This document shows, piece after piece, positions 1 through 8,005 of a stretch of DNA of 35,958 nt. The stretch lies in assembly GCF_001434465.1 (NCBI RefSeq), contig NZ_AZGE01000006.1, positions 1 to 35,958 on the forward strand, in the 5' to 3' direction. The notes beneath the pieces are model-generated. The model was given only the letters and a program-made list of their open reading frames with translations, did not search any database and was not told the origin of the DNA. Position 1 is the first letter of the stretch, and every line of letters starts with the position of its first letter. Made by a program: the position numbers and the translations under genes. The DNA is from Limosilactobacillus oris DSM 4864 (GTDB lineage Bacteria > Bacillota > Bacilli > Lactobacillales > Lactobacillaceae).

Positions 1-57
1 CCATCAGTACTTAAAATTGTAGAGCCAATTATCAAAACTAACCTTGGAGGAACCTTT

Positions 58-1458
58 ATGAAACAGCAATCCAGTACCATTGGAGCCTGGGTGGTCGTGG
101 CAGTCGTTGCGGCGGGGATCATGTCCTTTGCCGGAGTGGTTGTCGAGACCGCCGTCAACATTTCCTTTCCGACCCTGATGCGTGAATTTGGCGTGTCCAC
201 TAGTCTGGTCCAGTGGATGACGACGATTTGTCTGCTGACCATTTCACTGACGGTGCCGCTCTCGGCCTACCTCAAAAGGCGCTTTAAGACTAAGCACCTT
301 TTCGTCTTTGCTAACCTGACCTTTACCTGTGGTCTCTTAATTGATATTTTTGCCCCTAATTTTGGCCTGCTCCTACTCGGCCGCTTGGTGCAGGGAATTG
401 GCACCGGGGTTGCGTTGCCCCTAATGTTTAACATCATCCTTGACTGGGTTCCGCAAAACCGGGTCGGCACGATGATGGGCGTGGGGACGATGATTACGGG
501 GATTGCCCCGGCGATTGGACCGACTTATGGGGGCCTCTTGGTCAATAGCCTCGGCTGGCGCTGGATTTTCATCTTCCTCCTTCCATTGTTAATCGCTTCT
601 TTAGTGATGGGGCTGTTCACAATCCGCCAGCAGACTTCCTGTACCCGTCCCCGCTTTGACTGGTGGGGATTAATCAGTCTCGTCTTGATGTTCGTTGGGC
701 TCACGATGGGCTTTGCCAACATGGGCAGCCAGCCGTTCTGGTCACTGCTGGTGGCGGGCAGTTTTGTCCTTGGCCTCCTGGGAGCCGGCGCCTTTATCCG
801 GCGTTCCCTGGCAGTCAGCGCGCCCATCATCAACCTGCGGATTTTCCGGAACAGCAGTTTTGCACGTCTGGCGCTCGGTTTTCTGCTCTTCCAGCTTGTT
901 GCCCTGGGGCTTTCATTCCTGCTGCCTAATTACATCCAGCTCACCAACCACGCGACGGCCATGACGGCGGGCTTGGTTGTCCTTCCCGGTGCCGCCCTAG
1001 GTGCCATCACCGGGCCGTTTGGCGGCCGCCTGCTCGACCAGTGGGGTGCCCGCCGACCGGTCCTGGCTGGTTCGGGCCTCAGCTGGTTGGCGGTAATCGG
1101 TCTGGCCTTTCTAGCGGGCGGGTTGCTCAGCAATGGCCTGATTGTTTTCCTTTATGCCTGCTTCATGCTGGGTATTGGCCTTTCTTTTGGCAATATCATG
1201 ACCAGTGCCCTTGCTAGTCTGCCGGACGCGGAAAACGGGGACGGTAACGCCATCCTGAACACGCTCCAGCAGTTTTCCGGGGCGGTCGGGACGTCAGTCG
1301 TTTCCGCAATCGTGGCCGCGAGCCAGCGCAACCACCAGCTTTCCCTGGCCCAAACGACCGCGACTGGGACCCAGCACGCCCTAGTGGTCCTCGTCGTAGT
1401 TCTGGCAGCCGAATTGGTAATTGTCGCGGTGACCCTGCCACGGCCCCGGCGGGCGTAA
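58..1458 (+). CDS. MFS drug/multidrug exporter, DHA2 (14-TM, EmrB/LmrB-like)
   Basis: Proton-driven exporter of the inner membrane, probably for drugs or other hydrophobic compounds; the substrate cannot be read from sequence. The 466-residue protein is hydrophobic throughout. It has the DHA2-type N-terminal start (VETAVNISFPTLMREFGVSTSLVQW, in the first 60 residues), the GRLVQGIGTGVALPLMFNI motif near residue 105 and a GIAPAIGPTYGG antiporter-type motif C near residue 150. Length suits a 12-14 helix DHA2 member. The start ATG has GGAGG (46-50) seven bases upstream. It stands alone; the 100 bp after it shows no convincing terminator. Family assignment is firm, substrate unknown. Confidence 0.88.
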   Translation: MKQQSSTIGAWVVVAVVAAGIMSFAGVVVETAVNISFPTLMREFGVSTSLVQWMTTICLLTISLTVPLSAYLKRRFKTKHLFVFANLTFTCGLLIDIFAPNFGLLLLGRLVQGIGTGVALPLMFNIILDWVPQNRVGTMMGVGTMITGIAPAIGPTYGGLLVNSLGWRWIFIFLLPLLIASLVMGLFTIRQQTSCTRPRFDWWGLISLVLMFVGLTMGFANMGSQPFWSLLVAGSFVLGLLGAGAFIRRSLAVSAPIINLRIFRNSSFARLALGFLLFQLVALGLSFLLPNYIQLTNHATAMTAGLVVLPGAALGAITGPFGGRLLDQWGARRPVLAGSGLSWLAVIGLAFLAGGLLSNGLIVFLYACFMLGIGLSFGNIMTSALASLPDAENGDGNAILNTLQQFSGAVGTSVVSAIVAASQRNHQLSLAQTTATGTQHALVVLVVVLAAELVIVAVTLPRPRRA

Positions 1459-1560
1459 TTATTAAGAAATTCTCCAGATAAGCCGTAGAATTTGCAGTTC
1501 TAGTGGCAAATCGGTAAACTTTCTTTGTATGAGACTACGTGAGCTTGGAGGAAGAAATTG

Positions 1561-2736
1561 ATGGAAGAAGTTTACATTGTGGCAGCGCAGCGGACCGCGA
1601 TCGGCAAGTTTGGCGGGGCCCTCGCACCACTAACGGCGGCTCAGCTCGGGGCGGCGGCAATTAAGAGTGCCTTGGCGGCCAGCGGGTTGGCAGCAGAGAA
1701 GGTCGACCAGGTCCTGATGGGGAACGTCATCCAGGCTGGCGGTGGTCAAAACCCGGCGCGTCAAGCAGCCATTGCGGCGGGACTCCCCCAATCAGTTCCG
1801 GCCATCACGGTCAACGATGTGTGTGCTTCGGGGATGTCCAGTATCAACCTAGGTGCTAGTCTGATCCAATCCGGCCAGGCCCAAGTAATTGTTGCCGGGG
1901 GGATGGAAAGTATGTCCAACGCGCCCTACCTCCTGCAACGGGCGCGGCAGGGTTACCGTTTCGGTGACGGCCAGCTGGTCGACGCCCTCCAGCGTGACGG
2001 CTTGAATGACGCTTGGGGCGGCTACCCGATGGGGATGACCGCTGAAAACGTCAATGACCGCTACCAAGTTAGCCGGGAAGAGCAGGACCAGTTTGCCCTG
2101 ACCAGCCACCAGCGGGCGGTCGCGGCGCAACGTCAGCACGCCTTCGATGATGAGATTGTCCCGGTGACGGTGCAAAGCCGCAAGCAAACCGTGGTAGTGG
2201 ACCAAGACGAGTCCCCACGGCCTGACACTTCACTATCCGCGTTAAGCAAACTCAAGCCAGCCTTTAAGCCGGATGGGTCGGTGACGGCGGGGAACTCCTC
2301 CGGCTTAAATGACGGCGGGGCGGCCGTAATCCTGGCATCCCGGGAAGCGGTGGAAAAGTACCAGCTCCGGCCGCTAGCTCAATGGCGGGCGTCGTCCTTG
2401 GTCGGCTTAGACCCGCAGCTGATGGGGCTGGGACCTTACTATGCCGTCAGCAAGCTCTTCCAGACAACCGGGCTGACGGAAAAAGACGTCGATATCTTTG
2501 AACTGAACGAGGCCTTTGCCAGCCAGACGCTTGTCAGCCAGCGCCTGCTTAAATTGCCGGCGGCCAAGGTCAACCCGTATGGCGGTGCGATTGCCCTGGG
2601 GCACCCCCTTGGCTGCTCCGGGGCCCGGATTATCGTCACCCTGGTTCACCAATTGCGGAGCCTTAACCAGCGGGTCGGTGTAGCCAGCCTCTGCGTCGGT
2701 GGCGGAGTGGGCGCTGCCACTTTGATTACAAGATAA
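1561..2736 (+). CDS. Acetyl-CoA C-acetyltransferase (thiolase)
   Basis: Condenses two acetyl-CoA to acetoacetyl-CoA (or the reverse); in lactobacilli this normally feeds the mevalonate route to isoprenoids. Visible thiolase signatures are NDVCASGMSS with nucleophile Cys88, NEAFAS, the His motif ALGHPLGCSGAR and the C-terminal LCVGGGVGAA that supplies the second catalytic Cys. The 391-residue length is normal for the family and there is no signal peptide. A TTG at 1558 directly precedes the ATG at 1561; the ATG is preferred because TTGGAGGA (1545-1552) sits about nine bases before it. No other mevalonate gene is adjacent. A terminator follows at once. Confidence 0.93.
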   Translation: MEEVYIVAAQRTAIGKFGGALAPLTAAQLGAAAIKSALAASGLAAEKVDQVLMGNVIQAGGGQNPARQAAIAAGLPQSVPAITVNDVCASGMSSINLGASLIQSGQAQVIVAGGMESMSNAPYLLQRARQGYRFGDGQLVDALQRDGLNDAWGGYPMGMTAENVNDRYQVSREEQDQFALTSHQRAVAAQRQHAFDDEIVPVTVQSRKQTVVVDQDESPRPDTSLSALSKLKPAFKPDGSVTAGNSSGLNDGGAAVILASREAVEKYQLRPLAQWRASSLVGLDPQLMGLGPYYAVSKLFQTTGLTEKDVDIFELNEAFASQTLVSQRLLKLPAAKVNPYGGAIALGHPLGCSGARIIVTLVHQLRSLNQRVGVASLCVGGGVGAATLITR

Positions 2737-2738
2737 GA

Positions 2739-2775
2739 AGCCGTGTGCCAAATCAAGTGGCCACGGCTCTTTCTT
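2739..2775 (+). terminator. Rho-independent terminator after thiolase
   Basis: AGCCGTG (2739-2745) pairs with CACGGCT (2762-2768), extended by GCCA/TGGC with a one-base bulge, followed by a T-rich run. It separates the thiolase gene from the maltose operon. Confidence 0.75.
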
Positions 2776-2809
2776 CGCCTTCATAATGAAAACGGTTAAT
2801 TATTTTTGC

Positions 2810-2846
2810 GCAAACGGTTGCACGATTCAAACTAATCTGTTATATT
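2810..2846 (+). promoter_or_regulatory. Maltose operon promoter with LacI/MalR-like operator
   Basis: Promoter TTGCAC (2818-2823), 17-bp spacer, TATATT (2841-2846), with an extended -10 TG at 2838-2839. The near-palindrome GCAAACGGTTGC (2810-2821) overlaps the -35 box and has the GCAA-N4-TTGC shape of LacI-family (MalR-type) operators. Binding by a MalR is an inference; no regulator gene lies in the window. Confidence 0.7.
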
Positions 2847-2863
2847 ATTATTGCAATTTGATA

Positions 2864-2876
2864 TGAAGCGTTTTCA
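2864..2876 (+). promoter_or_regulatory. Candidate cre (CcpA) site
   Basis: TGAAGCGTTTTCA resembles the cre consensus TGWAANCGNTNWCA but is one base short in the left arm. It lies about 12 bp after the expected transcription start, where CcpA would block elongation. Catabolite repression of maltose genes is usual in this group. Confidence 0.45.
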
Positions 2877-2923
2877 AAAACGCGTGATAGTTAGGAATTG
2901 TTGTATAAAGGAGTTGTTTAGTA

Positions 2924-4267
2924 ATGAGTGAAAAGTCTACTGCGGCTGGATTACCTGCGCTCTCTAAGTCAACCATCTGGATGATTAACTTCGGGTTCTT
3001 GGGTGTCCAAACCGCCTTCACTTTGCAAAGTTCGCAAATGAGCCGGATCTTCCAAACCATTGGTGCCGACCCGAATAGCTTAGGATGGTTCTTCATCCTG
3101 CCACCACTGATGGGGCTGGTTGTTCAACCAATCGTTGGTTACTACTCTGACCGGACCTGGGCACCAAAGCTCGGGGGACGGCGGCTGCCATACCTGCTCT
3201 TGGGGATGATTGTAGCTGTGATCGTGATGCTGCTGTTGCCAAACTCCGGGAGCTTCGGCTTCGGTTACGGGTCACTAGCGGCCCTCTGGTTTGGTGCCAT
3301 CACCGTGGCCTTCCTGGACTTGTCATCTAACGTGGCAATGCAGCCATTCAAGATGATGGTTGGGGACATGGTCAACGATGACCAGAAGAGTTACGCCTAC
3401 GGGATCCAGAGTTTCTTGTCCAACACGGGTGCCGTTTTGGCCGCTATCTTCCCATTCCTGTTCACTTGGTTTGGTGTTAAGAACATCGCGCCAAAGGGTG
3501 TTGTTCCAGATTCAGTTAAGGTCGCCTTCTACGTTGGGGCCGCACTGCTGGTCATCACCAGTCTCTTCACCGTTTTCCGGGTTCATGAATACGACCCAGC
3601 TACTTACGCGAAGTACCACGGTATTTCCGAAGAGGATAACAAGGAGGGTGGTAACTGGTTCACCCTGCTGAAGCACGCGCCAAAGGCCTTCTGGACCGTT
3701 ACCCTGGTACAATTCTTCTGCTGGTTTGCCTTCCAATACCTCTGGACTTACTCCGCTGGGGCCATTGCCCAGAACGTTTGGAACACGCATGATGCTACTT
3801 CAGCTGGCTACCAGGCCGCTGGTAACTGGTACGGTGTTTTAGCCGCCGTCCAATCCATCGCCGCCGTTGTCTGGTCATATGTTTTGGCAAAGGTGCCAAA
3901 CAAGTACCACAAGTACGGTTACGCCGGCAGTCTGCTGCTCGGTGCCCTCGGTTTCCTGTCAGTCTTCTTCATCCATGACCAATGGACGCTGATTCTTTCC
4001 TACATCCTGGTCGGGATTGCTTGGGCTGGTATGAACACTTACCCACTGACCATCGTTACGAACGCCCTGACTGGTAAGCACATGGGTACTTACCTCGGCC
4101 TTTTCAACGGTTCGATCTGCCTTCCACAAATCGTGGCTTCACTGCTTAGCTTTGCATTGTTCCCACTGCTGGGCTCTTCCCAAGTTAACATGTTCATCGT
4201 TGGTGCGATTGTCATGGCCTTGGCTGCCCTTTCGGTTGGTACGATTAAGGAAACCTACGCCGAATAA
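2924..4267 (+). CDS. SLC45-like MFS sugar transporter, probable maltose importer
   Basis: Predicted proton-coupled disaccharide importer of the cell membrane. The 447-residue protein is polytopic with 12 likely helices. It has the MFS motif after helix 2 as VGYYSDRTWAPKLGGRRLPYLL (near residues 72-93), which resembles the SLC45/sucrose-proton symporter group (conserved RRxPY) rather than drug exporters. Maltose phosphorylase and beta-phosphoglucomutase follow directly, so maltose is the likely substrate; this is inference from context. The gene is preceded by AAGGAG and by the regulated promoter at 2818-2846. Codon use is strongly biased, as in the next two genes, suggesting high expression. 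Confidence 0.85.
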   Translation: MSEKSTAAGLPALSKSTIWMINFGFLGVQTAFTLQSSQMSRIFQTIGADPNSLGWFFILPPLMGLVVQPIVGYYSDRTWAPKLGGRRLPYLLLGMIVAVIVMLLLPNSGSFGFGYGSLAALWFGAITVAFLDLSSNVAMQPFKMMVGDMVNDDQKSYAYGIQSFLSNTGAVLAAIFPFLFTWFGVKNIAPKGVVPDSVKVAFYVGAALLVITSLFTVFRVHEYDPATYAKYHGISEEDNKEGGNWFTLLKHAPKAFWTVTLVQFFCWFAFQYLWTYSAGAIAQNVWNTHDATSAGYQAAGNWYGVLAAVQSIAAVVWSYVLAKVPNKYHKYGYAGSLLLGALGFLSVFFIHDQWTLILSYILVGIAWAGMNTYPLTIVTNALTGKHMGTYLGLFNGSICLPQIVASLLSFALFPLLGSSQVNMFIVGAIVMALAALSVGTIKETYAE

Positions 4268-4288
4268 ATTAATTTCGTTGTAAAACGC

Positions 4289-4297
4289 TGTTATAAT
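4289..4297 (+). promoter_or_regulatory. Internal extended -10 promoter upstream of mapA
   Basis: TGTTATAAT is an extended -10 element with no good -35 box. A weak cre-like GTAAAACGCTGTTA (4281-4294, three mismatches) overlaps it. It would allow mapA-pgmB transcription separately from the transporter. Confidence 0.5.
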
Positions 4298-4309
4298 GAG
4301 GGATGAGGC

Positions 4310-4388
4310 GGGAGCCAGCGCTGCTTCCACCTTGTCCACTGTCGAATCAAAATATTTGAGAGGTTGAGCTAGTTCCCAGCCTCTTTTG
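4310..4388 (+). promoter_or_regulatory. Structured mapA leader with terminator-like hairpin
   Basis: Between the internal promoter and mapA are two hairpins: GGGAGC/GCTTCC (about 4310-4329) and AGAGGTTG/CAGCCTCT (4359-4366 with 4377-4384) followed by TTTT. The second looks like an intrinsic terminator of modest strength. It may end transporter transcripts or tune read-through into mapA. Confidence 0.45.
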
Positions 4389-4410
4389 ATAGAGAAAGGA
4401 CTTGAATTGA

Positions 4411-6663
4411 ATGAAACGGACTTTTGACATTGCCCCATGGCACGTTGCTACCAAGAACTGGGATCCCCAAGACAAGCGTCTCCAGGAATCAATGACCAGT
4501 TTGGCAAACGAAAACCTCGGGATGCGGGGCTTCTTTGAAGAAGGTTACTCCGGCGACTGCATGGAAGGGGTCTACCTCGGTGGTGTTTGGTTCCCTGACA
4601 AGACCCGTGTTGGTTGGTGGAAGAACGGTTATCCAAAGTACTTCGGTAAGATGATCAATGCGGTCAACTTTATGAAGCTGATCATCAAGGTTAACGGCGA
4701 ACAGCTGGACCTGGCTAAGCAAACGCCAAAGGACTTCAAGCTGGACCTCGACATGAAGCGCGGCGTCCTCGAACGTGAATTCACTGTTGAAATCGGTGGT
4801 ACCGAAATGTACTTCAACTTTGAACGGTTCGTTTCCGTTACCCAGAAGGAATTAGTTGGTCAACGGCTCCACATCAAGAACCGTGGTGACAGCGATGCGA
4901 AGGTTGAAATCACCAGCATGATTGACGCCGACGTTTACAACGAAGACGCTAACTACGACGAACAATTTTGGAACGTTTTGGGCAAGAGTGCCCAGGGCGA
5001 ACACGCTGAACTGACTTCCATGACGAAGAAGAACGACTTCGGAACGCCACAATTCACTGTTGGCATGAAGACGACTTCCAAGACCAACCTGGACCACGTG
5101 GGTGACGGCACTGACGATAAGGATGCTTACAACACCTTTGCTGGCACCGTTGCTGCGGGCAAGGAAGTTAACTTTGAAAAGCGGACGGTCGTTGTTACTT
5201 CCCGGGACTTCGATGGTCAGGAAGCCATTGAAAAGCACCTGGACGAACTGAGTGCGCAACTCGACGCCCAGAGCTTTGACGACCTGCTCGATCCCCACGT
5301 TAAGGAATGGGCTGACCGCTGGACCAAGTCTGATGTTGAAATTGACGGTGACGAAGGGGCCCAACAAGGGATTCGCTTCAACCTCTTCCAACTCTTCTCC
5401 ACTTACTATGGTCAAGATTACCGGCTGAACATTTCACCAAAGGGCTTCACTGGTGAAAAGTACGGTGGTGCTACTTACTGGGATACCGAAGCCTACTGTA
5501 TTCCGGTTTACCTGGGGGTTGCCAACCCAGAAGTTGCTCGTAACCTGCTGATGTACCGTTACAAGCAACTGGATGGTGCCTACATCAACGCCCAACAACA
5601 GGGCTTGAAGGGTGCGCTATTCCCAATGGTTACCTTCAACGGGATCGAATGTCACAACGAATGGGAAATTACCTTCGAAGAAATCCACCGGAACGGGGAC
5701 ATTGCCTACGCCATCTACCTGTACACTAAGTACACCGGTGACAAGTCATACGTTCTCCACGAAGGTGCCAAGGTCCTGACCGAAATTTCACGGTTCTGGG
5801 CTGACCGGGTTCACTACTCACAAAACAAGAACAAGTACATGCTCCACGCCGTTACTGGTCCGGACGAATACGACAACAACGTAAACAACGACTGGTACAC
5901 CAACCTGCTCTGCCGGTGGACGCTCCAATACACGCTGGAAATTCTGGATCAGGTTGACCCAGAGGTTGCTAAGAAACTTGACGTTTCCGAAGACGAAAAG
6001 CGGCGTTGGAAGGGCATTGCCGACAACATGTACCTGCCATACGACAAGCAACGGGACATCTTCCCAGAAAACGACGGCTTCATGGACAAGGACCTGACAC
6101 CAGTTTCCGAAATTCCAAGTGACCAACTGCCACTGAACCAAAACTGGTCGTGGGACCGGATCTTACGTTCACCATACGTAAAGCAGGGTGACGTCATCCA
6201 GGGTCTCTGGGACTTCATCGACGACTTTACGAAGGAACAAAAGAAGCACAACTTTGACTTCTACGAACAATTCACCGTTCACGAATCAAGTCTGTCCGCT
6301 TCCGTATACTCCATCATTGCCGCTGACCTGGGTTACGAAGACAAGGCCGTTGAACTGTACGAACGGTCGGCCCGGCTTGACCTGGACAACTACAACAACG
6401 ATACTTCCGACGGTCTGCACATCACTTCGATGACTGGTAGCTGGCTGGATATCGTTCAAGGGTTCGCTGGGATGCGGGTTCGTGACAACGAACTGCACTA
6501 CGCACCATTCCTGCCAAAGAAGTGGAACTCCTACCAATTCCGTCAGATGTTCCGTGGCCGGATTCTGAAGGTCAAGGTTGACAAGCACGGTACGAAGATC
6601 GACTTGGTATCCGGTGACCCAATCACGATTGATCTGGATGGCAAGAAGCTGGAATTAAAGTAA
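4411..6663 (+). CDS. mapA: Maltose phosphorylase (GH65)
   Basis: Cytosolic enzyme that splits maltose with phosphate into beta-glucose 1-phosphate and glucose, saving one ATP. The 750-residue length matches GH65 maltose phosphorylases. Landmarks are the acceptor/phosphate region YWDTEAYCIPVYLG and FNGIECHNEWEITFEEIHRNGDIAYAI, and the general-acid Glu486 in HAVTGPDEYDN, aligning with the catalytic Glu of the Lactobacillus brevis enzyme. AAAGGA at 4395-4400 precedes the ATG. beta-Phosphoglucomutase follows after 19 bp, completing the pathway to glucose 6-phosphate. Confidence 0.96.
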   Translation: MKRTFDIAPWHVATKNWDPQDKRLQESMTSLANENLGMRGFFEEGYSGDCMEGVYLGGVWFPDKTRVGWWKNGYPKYFGKMINAVNFMKLIIKVNGEQLDLAKQTPKDFKLDLDMKRGVLEREFTVEIGGTEMYFNFERFVSVTQKELVGQRLHIKNRGDSDAKVEITSMIDADVYNEDANYDEQFWNVLGKSAQGEHAELTSMTKKNDFGTPQFTVGMKTTSKTNLDHVGDGTDDKDAYNTFAGTVAAGKEVNFEKRTVVVTSRDFDGQEAIEKHLDELSAQLDAQSFDDLLDPHVKEWADRWTKSDVEIDGDEGAQQGIRFNLFQLFSTYYGQDYRLNISPKGFTGEKYGGATYWDTEAYCIPVYLGVANPEVARNLLMYRYKQLDGAYINAQQQGLKGALFPMVTFNGIECHNEWEITFEEIHRNGDIAYAIYLYTKYTGDKSYVLHEGAKVLTEISRFWADRVHYSQNKNKYMLHAVTGPDEYDNNVNNDWYTNLLCRWTLQYTLEILDQVDPEVAKKLDVSEDEKRRWKGIADNMYLPYDKQRDIFPENDGFMDKDLTPVSEIPSDQLPLNQNWSWDRILRSPYVKQGDVIQGLWDFIDDFTKEQKKHNFDFYEQFTVHESSLSASVYSIIAADLGYEDKAVELYERSARLDLDNYNNDTSDGLHITSMTGSWLDIVQGFAGMRVRDNELHYAPFLPKKWNSYQFRQMFRGRILKVKVDKHGTKIDLVSGDPITIDLDGKKLELK

Positions 6664-6682
6664 TAGCGGAGGCATTTAGAGA

Positions 6683-7345
6683 ATGAAGTTTGAAGACTTG
6701 AAGGGTTTTGCCTTTGACCTTGACGGGGTGATTGCTGACACTGCCCGTTTCCACGGCCAGGCTTGGCACCAACTCGCTGACAAGGTCGGCACCGAATGGA
6801 CGCCTGAACTGGCGGACAGTCTCAAAGGGGTTAGCCGGATGGACTCCCTGGAACTGATCTTAAAGGCGGGCGGTCACGAAAATGACTACACCCAGGAAGA
6901 AAAAGAAGCCCTGGCAACCGAAAAGAACGACAACTACATCAAGTTAGTTGAAACCTTGACGCCAGCGGACATCCTTCCCGGGATGAAGAACCTCTTGGAT
7001 GAATTAAAGGACAACGGTTACCACATCGTTCTGGCATCCGCATCCAAGAACGCACCAAAGGTTCTGAAGTACCTGCAGATTACCGATTACTTCGAGGGAA
7101 TCGTGGATCCCGCTAAGCTGAGTCACGGTAAGCCGGACCCAGAAATTTATAGCGAGGCCGCAAAGCTGATGAACCTGCCTGCCAACCAGGTGGCCGGATT
7201 GGAAGATGCCCAAGCAGGGGTGGAATCCATCAACCGGGCAGGCGAGGTGTCAATTGGCTTTGGCGCGTCACTTAAGGACGCGGCGGTCAAGTTTGACGAT
7301 ACCAGTGAAGTTTCATTGGCTGCCATCGAGGAGCAAATGGCCTAA
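6683..7345 (+). CDS. pgmB: Beta-phosphoglucomutase
   Basis: Converts beta-glucose 1-phosphate, the product of maltose phosphorylase, into glucose 6-phosphate. It is a HAD-superfamily protein of 220 residues with nucleophile Asp12 and acid/base Asp14 in FAFDLDGVIADTA, the cap residues of beta-PGM, the Ser motif LASASKN, the Lys in SHGKPDPEIY and the Mg-binding GLEDAQAG. GGAGG-like sequence (GCGGAGGCA, 6665-6673) lies before the ATG. It is cotranscribed with mapA. Confidence 0.95.
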   Translation: MKFEDLKGFAFDLDGVIADTARFHGQAWHQLADKVGTEWTPELADSLKGVSRMDSLELILKAGGHENDYTQEEKEALATEKNDNYIKLVETLTPADILPGMKNLLDELKDNGYHIVLASASKNAPKVLKYLQITDYFEGIVDPAKLSHGKPDPEIYSEAAKLMNLPANQVAGLEDAQAGVESINRAGEVSIGFGASLKDAAVKFDDTSEVSLAAIEEQMA

Positions 7346-7392
7346 CATCCTTTATACAACCTATCAATCACATTGCTATTTGCTTCTGAGCA

Positions 7393-7430
7393 ACGGGTCG
7401 ACCGGATTTCCGGCTGGCCCGTTTGTTGCT
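7393..7430 (+). terminator. Terminator after pgmB
   Basis: Long hairpin: ACGGGTC (7393-7399) with GGCCCGT (7416-7422), inner CCGG/CCGG, followed by TTTGTTGCTT. It ends right at the ribosome binding site of the next gene, so that gene would depend on read-through or on a promoter I could not pick out. Confidence 0.6.
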
Positions 7431-7443
7431 TGGAGGGGGAATT

Positions 7444-7881
7444 ATGCGAAAAATAAACTTGGCAATCCTAACTATTCTGCTAGTCCTTACTAGCAGTTCA
7501 ACTGTTGGGGCGGCCCAGCGGCAGCTGACGGACCAGCAGCTTGGTATTCTAGTGAGCTTGGCAGTCGATTCCCGCTGGGTGCGGCAGGAAGCTGCCAGCC
7601 AGTCCCTGGTCTACGGAGTCGTCCACCCTGCTGACCAGGTGCCGACCGGTGTTACTGACGATGATAGCTATATCGTGGCCCGCGATGGCCGCGCCCCGGC
7701 AGTCGTGTATTACCGGGTAGGTGCTAACCAGCATGTTCAGGTCACTTATCCGCCGGCTGGCAAGGAGGGGCGGTTGCGAACGACTGATTTCACCGTTAAG
7801 CAGCTGCGGCGGCGCTTTTTCCGGACGGCGGCCCAACGAAAGCGGGTCAACGCCTACGTCGGGAGTTTGCAAACAGAGTAG
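7444..7881 (+). CDS. Small secreted protein, Lreu_0056-like, function unknown
   Basis: 145-residue protein with a clear N-terminal signal peptide: MRKINLAILTILLVLTSSSTVGAA, with likely cleavage after VGAA. There is no lipobox or LPXTG. The mature part is small and soluble, with LTDQQLGILVSLAVDSRW, a Tyr/Asp-rich middle and a basic C-terminus (QLRRRFFRTAAQRKRVNAYV). It reminds me of small exported Lactobacillus proteins annotated as the Lreu_0056 family; this is from memory and unverified. The ATG at 7444 is chosen over an in-frame TTG at 7423 because GGAGGGG (7432-7438) is placed for it. No function can be assigned. Confidence 0.65.
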   Translation: MRKINLAILTILLVLTSSSTVGAAQRQLTDQQLGILVSLAVDSRWVRQEAASQSLVYGVVHPADQVPTGVTDDDSYIVARDGRAPAVVYYRVGANQHVQVTYPPAGKEGRLRTTDFTVKQLRRRFFRTAAQRKRVNAYVGSLQTE

Positions 7882-7903
7882 CCGGCGATTTCCATCGTTG
7901 CCG

Positions 7904-7973
7904 GGTAGCTCACCATGGCCGTGCTAGTTAATCCCGTGGAGAGCTACCACGGTCCCGGGAAAAGTTATATAAT
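7904..7973 (+). promoter_or_regulatory. Candidate promoter and overlapping inverted repeats before aldo/keto reductase
   Basis: TATAAT at 7968-7973 is a clear -10; the -35 is poor. CCGTGG (7934-7939) and CCACGG (7947-7952) form a dyad over the -35 region. GGTAGCTC (7904-7911) pairs with GAGCTACC (7941-7948), which overlaps the first dyad, so the two structures exclude each other. An operator is one reading. Confidence 0.4.
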
Positions 7974-8005
7974 TAAAAGTAAGCGAAACGGAAAGGATGG
8001 TTGTG

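Noticed and set aside
1558-1560. TTG start for the thiolase gene
   Set aside because: The adjacent ATG at 1561 is better spaced from GGAGG and gives the standard N-terminus.
4852-5415. 187-residue minus-strand reading frame inside mapA
   Set aside because: It is a shadow of strong codon bias in mapA; no ribosome site or promoter, and low-complexity valine-rich product.
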